Part shown: in pieces, positions 1 through 5,273 of the stretch
How the letters are laid out: each line of letters begins with the position of its first letter
Numbering within the stretch: the first letter of the stretch is position 1
Assembly: GCA_946479335.1 (NCBI GenBank)
Contig: CAMLFP010000387.1
Coordinates: 1-5,273 of the forward strand
Reading direction: 5' to 3'
DNA length: 5,273 nucleotides
DNA from: an uncultured Archangium sp.
GTDB taxonomy: Bacteria > Myxococcota > Myxococcia > Myxococcales > Myxococcaceae
Notes under the pieces: generated by a model
Databases searched by the model: none
What the model was told of the DNA's origin: nothing
The model's input: only the letters and a program-made list of their open reading frames with translations
Position numbers and translations under genes: made by a program

Positions 1-871
<871 letters not shown>

Positions 872-877
872 GGGTCA

Positions 878-883
878 CTTCCT
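878..883 (-). promoter_or_regulatory. Ribosome binding site of ftsH
   Basis: AGGAAG on the minus strand, separated by six bases (TGACCC) from the ATG at 871. It fixes the ftsH start and lies inside the 46-base tilS-ftsH gap. No terminator-like hairpin with a T-run is evident in that gap, consistent with co-transcription. Confidence 0.75.
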
Positions 884-917
884 AACGCATGATTCCCCGA
901 AGCGCCCGCCGCTTCGC

Positions 918-1898
918 TCATGAAGTTGCGTGAAGCCTGGGCGGCGCCGCCACCACCAGCCCCCGCCCATCTTTGCAGGCGAAGAGGCGATCTCCCGGGA
1001 GCGTCGCCACGCCGCGATCGCGCGCAGCGCGGAGACAGTCGTCGATCAACTCCGCCGTCAACTCGACCCCCTGCGCCGCCAACCACGCCGCGAGGGCGCG
1101 CCGCGCGATCGGTCGCGGGAGCGCCGCCAACTCTGCGGGGAAGTGCGCAGGCATTGCGCCGTCGGTGAGCAGCGCGCGCGACGCCTGGCGCGTCAGCTCC
1201 GCGTCGTCTTCCGCCGCCAACGCAGCAAAGCGGGCCAACGCTCGCTCGACGCCCGGCCCCGCTGCGGCCGCGAGCGCCGGCAACACCTGCTTGCGGACCC
1301 GCGTGCGCAGGAAGCGCTCGTCGTCATTCATGGCGTCGTGCGCCACCGGCAGCGCCAACGCCGCGACGTACGCCTCGACCTGTGCGCGGGTGAGGAACAA
1401 CAGCGGGCGGATCACCAGATCGGCGCGCGACTCGTGGATGGCCGACGCGCCCGACAGGGCCGCGCCCCGCGCCAGCCGCATCAACAACGTCTCGGCCTGG
1501 TCGTTCGCGGTGTGCGCCGTCGCGATCACCGAGAGCCCCCGCGCCGATCGCACGGCCTCCAGCGCGGCGTACCGCGCGACCCGCGCCGCGGCTTCCACCC
1601 CAGCGCCTGACACGCGCGCTTCACGCACATGGTGCGGCACCCCGAGCGCCTTCGCTGCGGCGGCGACCGCCAGCACCTCGTCGCCCGCTTCCGCCCGGAG
1701 CCCATGATCGACGGTGAGCGCCTCGAGCCGGAGCCCCAGCCGCCCCGCGATCCGCGCCGAGGCCGACAGCAGCGTCATGCTGTCAGGGCCTCCCGAGACG
1801 GCCAGCAGCACCCCTCTTTCAGTGGGGACCAGCCGGCGGAATGCGCGCCGTAAACCGTCCTCAACCACTTGAATCGCCTGGGCTTTTTCAGCTTCCAC
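918..1898 (-). CDS. tilS: tRNA(Ile)-lysidine synthase TilS
   Basis: Cytoplasmic N-type ATP pyrophosphatase that joins lysine to C34 of tRNA-Ile with anticodon CAU, so that it reads AUA and is charged with isoleucine. Numbering from the GTG at 1898 (326 residues): the PP-loop SGGPDS is at 35-40, VDHGLR at 63-68, the family block ATAHTANDQAETLLMRLARG at 126-145, and the tRNA-recognition motif NDDERFLRTRVR at 191-202. A helical region follows and the protein ends soon after LPGDRLFACKDGRGLVV. It is therefore of the short type, without the full extra C-terminal domain of the 432-residue E. coli enzyme. The start is uncertain. The frame is open back to a TTG at 1970, but that codon has no Shine-Dalgarno and lies inside the small RNA described below. 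GTG at 1898 or GTG at 1868 (AGG 8 bases upstream, P-loop at residue 25) fit the family better. The stop is 46 bases before ftsH. Confidence 0.95.
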   Translation of the reverse strand: MEAEKAQAIQVVEDGLRRAFRRLVPTERGVLLAVSGGPDSMTLLSASARIAGRLGLRLEALTVDHGLRAEAGDEVLAVAAAAKALGVPHHVREARVSGAGVEAAARVARYAALEAVRSARGLSVIATAHTANDQAETLLMRLARGAALSGASAIHESRADLVIRPLLFLTRAQVEAYVAALALPVAHDAMNDDERFLRTRVRKQVLPALAAAAGPGVERALARFAALAAEDDAELTRQASRALLTDGAMPAHFPAELAALPRPIARRALAAWLAAQGVELTAELIDDCLRAARDRGVATLPGDRLFACKDGRGLVVAAPPRLHATS

Positions 1899-1926
1899 GG
1901 GTGCTGGTTTTCCGCTTGACGTCGAT

Positions 1927-1955
1927 TTGCGTAAGTGCCTCGGGCTGCATACTAT
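1927..1955 (+). promoter_or_regulatory. Candidate promoter of the small RNA
   Basis: TTGCGT (1927-1932), a 17-base spacer, then TACTAT (1950-1955) gives sigma-70-like elements that would start transcription near 1962, about 13 bases before the first hairpin. The match is moderate: 3 of 6 at -35 and 4 of 6 at -10. A sigma-54 alternative is TTGACG, 5 bases, TTGC (1916-1930). It has a perfect TTGC -12 element but only one G of the invariant -24 GG. I recall that pxr of M. xanthus is reported to depend on sigma-54, so both are worth keeping. The core CATACTATG (1948-1956) is palindromic, so a -10-like hexamer also faces tilS. Confidence 0.4.
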
Positions 1956-1961
1956 GTCGGT

Positions 1962-2084
1962 GACTTCCAAACGTTGGACCCTGGGGTTTCCCCCTCCCCT
2001 CCAGGGTTCACGGGATTGGATCGGTTCGCCGGTCCATCCCTCTTTTCAGGGCGCTCCATGGCTGGATGGAGCGCCCGGTTTTTT
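1962..2084 (+). ncRNA. Structured small RNA with three hairpins, Pxr-like candidate
   Basis: No protein frame explains this intergenic stretch, but as plus-strand RNA it folds into three back-to-back hairpins. SL1 pairs 1975-1986 with 1999-2010 (12 pairs, two of them G-U) around an all-pyrimidine 12-base loop, TTTCCCCCTCCC. SL2 pairs 2012-2024 with 2029-2040 (12 pairs, one bulged T, one G-U) and is capped by a TTCG tetraloop. SL3 (2049-2076) is a perfect 11-bp stem followed by six T, an intrinsic terminator. A U-rich linker (TCTTTTCA) joins SL2 and SL3. Three stem-loops with a cytosine run in SL1 are the known architecture of Pxr, the Myxococcus xanthus small RNA that blocks fruiting-body development during growth. 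A C-to-A change in its cytosine run restored development in an evolved strain. Homology to Pxr is my inference from architecture and the likely host; I could not align it. The 5' end is estimated from the candidate promoter. It is divergent from tilS and convergent with the lipoprotein gene. Confidence 0.68.
2049..2084 (+). terminator. Rho-independent terminator of the small RNA
   Basis: Perfect 11-bp stem, 2049-2059 (GGGCGCTCCAT) with 2066-2076 (ATGGAGCGCCC), loop GGCTGG, two G, then TTTTTT at 2079-2084. The T-run follows only on the plus strand; the minus-strand copy is followed by TGAAAAGAGG. It therefore terminates rightward transcription. As no plus-strand protein gene lies upstream, it argues for an independent RNA gene. 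Its last T is also the first base of the reverse-complemented stop of the lipoprotein gene. Confidence 0.9.
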
Positions 2085-4126
2085 CACTCGCGCGCGTACC
2101 AACCGATGTTGCTGCCGCGCGTGTCATTCGCGGAGCACGCGAGGCTGCCGATGTTGCGCCGGCCGAACGCGGCGACCGACGGCGTGATCGCCCCGGAGCT
2201 CTCGCCGATCACCCGCACCGTCGGGAGCGGCGTACCGCCGTCAGGCAGCGAGCCGATCAGCGCGCGCCCGGGCCAGTCGATGTCGGCCACGTGCCACAGC
2301 TGGCATGGCGCGCCCAACAGCACCGTCTCTGGCGCAATCGGGATGGTGGCGATCGGCGTGGCGCCACCGAAGGCGAACACGCGCACCACCGGCTGCGGCG
2401 CGAGGTAGCACTTGCCCGCACCGAACGGCGTCCCCGCGTCGCCGGGCGCATCGGCCACGCAGCGCTGGTTCGTGGGGCAGGTGCAGGCCTCGCCGTCGTG
2501 GCAGCCGGGCGTGTCGTCGACCACACAGGCGACCGGGTTGGCCGGCGTGCGCTTGTCTTCGAAGTAGTGCACCAGCACCGGGTAGGTGCAGCCCGCGTCG
2601 CAGCCGACGTCGTGCTCGGGCGAATTGAGCGTGATGCTCTCCGCGGGAGGCAGGCCGCCGCCCTTCTCGTCGCGATCGAGCACCGGGTCATCGGCGTTGC
2701 CCGGCTCGCCCCAGTCGAAGTTGAAGCCCGGGTGCGCCGGCAGCACGGTCTTCGCGGCGTAGCCGTTGAGGTCGCCCGACGTGTTGCCGTTGGAGGCCTC
2801 GAAGAACGAGAAGGCGCCGGTGAAGGCGTCACCTCCGTCGAGCGCGCTGGGGCGCACGAGATGGAGATCGAGATCGACGTTGGCGAAGTCGGCCCACTCG
2901 AGCTGCACGACGAGATCGCGCTTGAAGCTGACCGCGAACTGCAGCGTGGTCGACGAGCTCGCGCCCTGCGTGTCGGTCACGGTGAGCTGCACCACGTAGC
3001 GCCCCACGAGGGTGAAGTACTGCGCGATCTGCGGGGTGTTGCCGAGCGGACGGTTCACGACGCCGGTCGGGTCGGAGAGCAACGTCCACGCGAAGGTGAG
3101 CCCGGTGCGGCCATCTTCCACGTCGCCAGAGCACTTCGTCACGTCGCTGTCGTCGCTCACCGCCGAGAACGTCACCTGCTCCCCGGGGCGGACATCGCGC
3201 ACGCTGGTGAGATCGACGGTCATGCCCATCACCTGCGCCCAGTCGGCCGCGGAGCTGTAGTCGCGGGTCTCGCCGGTGCTCTCATCGCGCGTGCGGATCA
3301 GGTTCGCGCACGTCAGCGGCGGGCTGTTGGGCTGGAGCGTGCCCTGCAGGTCAACCGACACCGATGGTTGCGCCGGGTCATCGGAGGCGATGGTGAAGGT
3401 GCCGGCGTACGTGGTCTGCGCCGCGCTGGTGGGCACGAACTCGATGGGCACGTTGAAGCCGGTGCCGGGGTCGAGCGCGAAGCCACCGTCGGGGAAGACG
3501 TTGTTCGCGCCGAGCCTGAACGCCGGCGCGTCAAGGCCTCCGAAGACGAGCCCGTCGATCGCCAGCGGCACCTCGCCCGCGTTCACCACCACCACCGTCG
3601 GCAGGGTCGTGGGGTCGACCTGCATGGCGCGCATCATGGGCTCCTGGCCGAAGTCGATGCCCAGCGGGTCTTGCGTCACCGCGTCGGTGCAGCTGCGCTG
3701 CGCGGTGCAGTCGAGCGTCACCGCGATCTGCGCCTGCGCGCCCTCGCCCGCCATCGCCACCAGGAGCGACGGGTGATCAGGGTCGTTGCTCTTGATGTTG
3801 AGCCGCGCCGGGAACGCGGCCACCGCGTCGGGCGCGAACGTCACCGCGAGGACCTTCGAGCCCCCGGCTTCGATCGTCGTCGGCACCGACCCCAGCGCGA
3901 ACTTCGAGGCCGCGGCGCCCTCGATGGTGACGCTGGTGATCTCCACCGGGGCCGCCGTGCGCGAGGTCAACGTCAGCACCTTCGTCGCGACGCCACCGAC
4001 CTTCACCTTGCCGAAGTCGAGGCCCGTGGGCGTGGTGGTGAGCGAGGGCTGCACCTTCGTGACCTTCGAGCCGCACTGGCAGGCCTCGAGCACCACGAGC
4101 GCCACCATTCCAAGCGTCAGTCGCAT
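2084..4126 (-). CDS. Large secreted lipoprotein with two choice-of-anchor-D (ASH-like) domains and a PKD-like domain
   Basis: Predicted exported, lipid-anchored protein of 680 residues; the exact role is unknown. The N-terminus MRLTLGMVALVVLEAC is a short lipoprotein signal with lipidated Cys16. Glu at -2 of the lipobox (LEAC) is unusual. Two immunoglobulin-like ASH/choice-of-anchor-D repeats follow, at about 28-128 (GLDFGKVKVGG to IKSNDPDHPSLLVAMAGEG) and 150-264 (GIDFGQ to IASDDPAQPSVSVDLQGTL). A PKD-like fold comes next at about 300-400 (LTFAWTLLSDPTG, GRYVVQLTVTDTQG). At about 403-530 is a domain with VDLDLHLVRP and DPVLDRDEKGGG, typical of myxobacterial surface proteins. A Cys-rich stretch at 534-573 (CTCPTNQRC) suggests disulfides, and a final beta-rich region includes LWHVADIDWPG. 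The frame is open to 4249, but the ATG at 4126 is chosen because it begins the signal peptide. No strong Shine-Dalgarno precedes it. It is divergent from the small-protein operon. A structural or adhesive surface role is inference. Confidence 0.9.
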   Translation of the reverse strand: MRLTLGMVALVVLEACQCGSKVTKVQPSLTTTPTGLDFGKVKVGGVATKVLTLTSRTAAPVEITSVTIEGAAASKFALGSVPTTIEAGGSKVLAVTFAPDAVAAFPARLNIKSNDPDHPSLLVAMAGEGAQAQIAVTLDCTAQRSCTDAVTQDPLGIDFGQEPMMRAMQVDPTTLPTVVVVNAGEVPLAIDGLVFGGLDAPAFRLGANNVFPDGGFALDPGTGFNVPIEFVPTSAAQTTYAGTFTIASDDPAQPSVSVDLQGTLQPNSPPLTCANLIRTRDESTGETRDYSSAADWAQVMGMTVDLTSVRDVRPGEQVTFSAVSDDSDVTKCSGDVEDGRTGLTFAWTLLSDPTGVVNRPLGNTPQIAQYFTLVGRYVVQLTVTDTQGASSSTTLQFAVSFKRDLVVQLEWADFANVDLDLHLVRPSALDGGDAFTGAFSFFEASNGNTSGDLNGYAAKTVLPAHPGFNFDWGEPGNADDPVLDRDEKGGGLPPAESITLNSPEHDVGCDAGCTYPVLVHYFEDKRTPANPVACVVDDTPGCHDGEACTCPTNQRCVADAPGDAGTPFGAGKCYLAPQPVVRVFAFGGATPIATIPIAPETVLLGAPCQLWHVADIDWPGRALIGSLPDGGTPLPTVRVIGESSGAITPSVAAFGRRNIGSLACSANDTRGSNIGWYARE

Positions 4127-4151
4127 GCGTCGCTTGTAGCTGGGAATTGCG

Positions 4152-4180
4152 TTGATAACGGCACCCATCTGTCGGATAAC
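4152..4180 (+). promoter_or_regulatory. Sigma-70-type promoter of the small-protein operon
   Basis: TTGATA at 4152-4157 (5 of 6 to TTGACA), a 17-base spacer, and GATAAC at 4175-4180 (4 of 6 to TATAAT). Transcription would start near 4187, giving a leader of about 36 bases that contains the GGAGA ribosome site at 4209-4213. It lies in the divergent gap between the lipoprotein start (4126) and the first small gene (4223), and is more AT-rich than its surroundings. Confidence 0.55.
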
Positions 4181-4181
4181 G
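4154..4181 (+). repeat. Direct repeat GATAACG x2, possible operator
   Basis: GATAACG occurs at 4154-4160 and again at 4175-4181, exactly 21 bases apart (two helical turns). The first copy overlaps the -35 element and the second is the -10 element. Ribbon-helix-helix regulators commonly bind tandem short repeats over their own promoters, so this could be an autoregulatory site for the adjacent genes. Two 7-mers could also be chance or simply promoter sequence. Confidence 0.35.
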
Positions 4182-4222
4182 CAGCGCGATTCCCCACCAC
4201 CCCATTCTGGAGACGTACAAAC

Positions 4223-4423
4223 ATGTCCGGCACCGACAAGCGCAAGCAATCGCTCTACTTCCCCGAGGAGATGCTCAAGGAGATCCAGGAAGAGGCGAAC
4301 CGTCAGGACCGCTCCCTCTCGTGGGTGGTGCAGCAGGCGTGGAAGATCGCGCGGGAGCGCATCAAGTCGTTCCCCGCGGTGAATGACGTCGCCGGCGCGC
4401 CCGACCCGAAAGAGGACCGCTGA
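4223..4423 (+). CDS. Small ribbon-helix-helix-like protein, copy 1 (TIGR04563-like family)
   Basis: 66-residue protein. The core KQSLYFPEEMLKEIQEEANR reads as a beta strand (KQSLYF) followed by a helix. The turn DRSLS and a second helix (WVVQQAWKIARERIK) complete the strand-helix-helix order of Arc/MetJ/CopG-type DNA-binding proteins. The tail (about 50-66) is polar and probably disordered. I believe this matches a small conserved family of Myxococcales and relatives (TIGR04563, from memory). DNA binding is inferred from fold order, not shown. The ATG at 4223 is supported by GGAGA at 4209-4213, nine bases upstream. It is first in a two-gene operon with a paralogue 2 bases downstream and a clear promoter upstream. 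Transcriptional regulator, or antitoxin-like protein without a toxin partner, are the alternatives. Confidence 0.92.
   Translation: MSGTDKRKQSLYFPEEMLKEIQEEANRQDRSLSWVVQQAWKIARERIKSFPAVNDVAGAPDPKEDR
4411..4416 (+). promoter_or_regulatory. Ribosome binding site of the second small gene, within the first
   Basis: AGAGGA lies in the last codons of copy 1, nine bases before the GTG at 4426. The copy-1 stop TGA (4421-4423) is 2 bases before that GTG. This arrangement indicates translational coupling, and it decides for the GTG start of copy 2, which has no nearby ATG. Confidence 0.7.
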
Positions 4424-4425
4424 GC

Positions 4426-4611
4426 GTGTCGACGACCGATCATCGCAAGCAGTCGCTGTATTTCCCCGAAGAGATGCTCGCGGAGATCGAGCGCGAGTCT
4501 CAACGGCAAGATCGGTCGCTGTCGTGGATCGTGCAGCAGGCCTGGAAGATCGCGCGCACTGACATCAAGCGCATGCCGTCTCCCAACGACGTGCTGCAGC
4601 AGCACCCGTAG
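4426..4611 (+). CDS. Small ribbon-helix-helix-like protein, copy 2 (TIGR04563-like family)
   Basis: 61-residue paralogue of the preceding gene, starting at GTG with a good internal Shine-Dalgarno. The two share KQSLYFPEEML, then EI, E, RQDRSLSW, VQQAWKIAR, IK and NDV, so the whole strand-helix-helix core is kept while the first-helix surface (AEIERESQ against KEIQEEAN) and the tails differ. Many codons for identical residues differ between copies, so the duplication is old and both are under purifying selection. Ribbon-helix-helix proteins act as dimers, so the pair could form homo- or heterodimers; this is inference. The gene ends 3 bases before the stop of the convergent chimeric frame. Confidence 0.91.
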   Translation: MSTTDHRKQSLYFPEEMLAEIERESQRQDRSLSWIVQQAWKIARTDIKRMPSPNDVLQQHP

Positions 4612-4614
4612 TCT

Positions 4615-5094
4615 TCAGTTCGACGGGCGGGCCGGCACCGCGCAGTTCGCGAAGGTGATCCGGCTCGCGTCGACCTTGAACCCCGCCTCCACCGTCGAGT
4701 TGAACGCGCTCTGCTTCAGGTACGCAGCGGTGATGTTCGAATCGATGCCCGCGAAGCGCTGCGCAGTGCTGAGATTGCGTGACGCATCATCGCGGACGCC
4801 GTCGAGCATCGTGTAGCCGTCGCTCCCCTTGAGAATGTAGTCAGACGTCGCAACGCGAAACGCCTTCTGCTCGATGGGCCGGCCCGGCGTGGTGAGCGCC
4901 TCGCCACCGATCTTGAGCGAGGTGACGCGCGAGCCCGCGGGCAGCGCGCAGTCGACGTGCAGCTCGACCGCGTCAGACACCTGGAGGAACGAGCCCGCCG
5001 GCGAGGCGATGACCTCGCTGTCGGGGAAGAGCCGCTCCACCGAGTGCTCGAACATCGCGTAGACCTGCGCCTCGGAGAGATCGACGGCCTGCGC
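4615..5094 (-). pseudogene. 5'-nucleotidase, C-terminal domain only
   Basis: About 157 residues match the 5_nucleotid_C fold of secreted bifunctional metallophosphatase/5'-nucleotidases (UshA type), which dephosphorylate nucleotides outside the cytoplasm. Recognisable parts are DLSEAQVYAMFEHSVE, FLQVSD, PAGSRVTSLKIGG and the hallmark FRVATSDYILKGSDGYTML. In the last motif Ser replaces one Gly of the usual GGDG(F/Y). The roughly 350-residue catalytic metallophosphatase domain with its metal-binding Asp/His/Asn residues, and the signal peptide, are absent. What remains cannot be exported or hydrolyse substrate. Confidence 0.8.
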
Positions 5095-5273
5095 GAGGCG
5101 GCCCGCCTGGCTCGCGTCCTCGAGCGAGGCGATGAGATCGCCGAGGGTGCCGTAGTAGACGCGCCGCCCGCTCTCGGCGGCGGCAATCGCGAGACTGATC
5201 GCGAGGTGCGTCTTCCCCACGCCCGGGGGGCCGAGGAAGATCACGTTCTCCCGGCGCTCGATGAAGCCCAAGG
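4615..5273 (-). CDS. Chimeric open frame: truncated IstB ATPase fused to 5'-nucleotidase C-terminal domain (partial, likely non-functional)
   Basis: The frame is uninterrupted and enters from the right edge. The leftmost possible start in view is a TTG at 5271, which is an internal Leu of IstB, so the true start is outside. Counting from that Leu, residues 1-59 are IstB-like (P-loop GPPGVGKT at 14-21) and end at SQAGRL. From about residue 62 (VDLSEAQVYAMFEHSVE) to the end at 218 it is the C-terminal substrate-binding domain of a UshA-type 5'-nucleotidase. The switch falls near bases 5085-5095. Neither family naturally continues into the other: IstB should go on to its Walker B (VIDE-type) motif, and the nucleotidase should be preceded by a metallophosphatase domain. 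Neither activity is expected to survive. A deletion next to an IS21-type element, or an assembly join, would explain it. Confidence 0.85.
   Translation of the reverse strand, partial: LGFIERRENVIFLGPPGVGKTHLAISLAIAAAESGRRVYYGTLGDLIASLEDASQAGRLAQAVDLSEAQVYAMFEHSVERLFPDSEVIASPAGSFLQVSDAVELHVDCALPAGSRVTSLKIGGEALTTPGRPIEQKAFRVATSDYILKGSDGYTMLDGVRDDASRNLSTAQRFAGIDSNITAAYLKQSAFNSTVEAGFKVDASRITFANCAVPARPSN
5095..5273 (-). mobile_element. istB: IS21-family remnant: 3'-truncated istB
   Basis: IstB is the AAA+ helper that works with the IstA transposase to select targets. What is seen is the segment GFIERRENVIFLGPPGVGK, THLAISLAIAAAESGRRVYY and GTLGDLIASLEDASQAGRL, a close family match covering Walker A. 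Walker B, sensor regions and the right terminal inverted repeat are missing because the sequence switches to nucleotidase near 5095. istA and the left end, if present, lie beyond 5273. Transposition in cis is unlikely without the second end. Confidence 0.85.

Noticed and set aside
930..1707. Plus-strand open frames opposite tilS
   Set aside because: Arg/Ala-rich composition without motifs, antisense to conserved TilS motifs.
2008..2040. tRNA T-arm-like GGTTCGCC in the intergenic region
   Set aside because: There is no acceptor, D or anticodon arm around it; the bases belong to the UUCG-capped hairpin of the small RNA.
1962..2084. Signal recognition particle (4.5S) RNA or 6S RNA as identity of the small RNA
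   Set aside because: It lacks the conserved SRP apical sequence (GGAAGGAAGCA type) and the long single rod with central bubble expected of 6S; three separate hairpins fit neither.
4127..4249. Extended N-terminus of the lipoprotein starting at 4249
   Set aside because: It would place 41 extra residues before the lipoprotein signal peptide and overlap the start and promoter of the divergent small gene.
2066..4423. Plus-strand open frame of 785 codons spanning the lipoprotein gene and entering the first small gene
   Set aside because: It is antisense to a gene with a clear signal peptide and domains, its translation is Arg/His/Gly-rich low complexity, and it merely shares phase with the real 66-residue protein at its end. 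High GC makes such frames common.
4591..4605. Hairpin GTGCTG-CAG-CAGCAC at the end of the second small gene as a terminator
   Set aside because: Only six pairs with a 3-base loop, inside coding sequence, and not followed by a T-run.

Overview
The window is GC-rich and looks like a chromosomal segment of a myxobacterium (Myxococcota, probably the Myxococcus/Cystobacter side). This is an inference from four things: the GC-rich codon usage, a large lipoprotein with choice-of-anchor-D-type repeats, a pair of very small ribbon-helix-helix-like proteins of a kind I associate with Myxococcales, and a three-hairpin small RNA resembling Pxr of Myxococcus xanthus. No stretch above 300 bases lacks a gene or RNA. 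I see no tRNA, rRNA or CRISPR array.

Layout. Bases 1-1898 (minus strand) hold a housekeeping pair, tilS then ftsH, in the order seen in many bacteria. ftsH runs off the left edge, so only its N-terminal 290 codons are present. Just upstream of tilS and pointing away from it (plus strand, about 1962-2084) lies an apparent small RNA. It has three consecutive stable hairpins, an all-pyrimidine C-rich loop in the first, a UUCG-capped second, and a textbook intrinsic terminator as the third. This is the most interesting element in the window. A 680-residue secreted lipoprotein gene (2084-4126, minus) converges on it so tightly that its stop codon shares a base with the terminator T-run.

Divergent from the lipoprotein gene, a 96-base intergenic region carries a good sigma-70-type promoter (TTGATA, 17 bases, GATAAC) and a repeated GATAACG motif. 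It drives a two-gene operon of paralogous small proteins of 66 and 61 residues (4223-4611) with a 2-base gap. Three bases further on, a minus-strand frame ends (4615-5273). It is a chimera: its N-terminal part is the ATPase core of an IS21-type transposition helper (IstB), fused in frame to the C-terminal domain of a 5'-nucleotidase. This is the scar of an IS-associated deletion, or possibly an assembly join.

The genes form no single pathway. The left part is core metabolism (tRNA-Ile modification, membrane proteolysis), the centre is a regulatory RNA and a surface lipoprotein, and the right is a small putative DNA-binding operon beside mobile-element debris.
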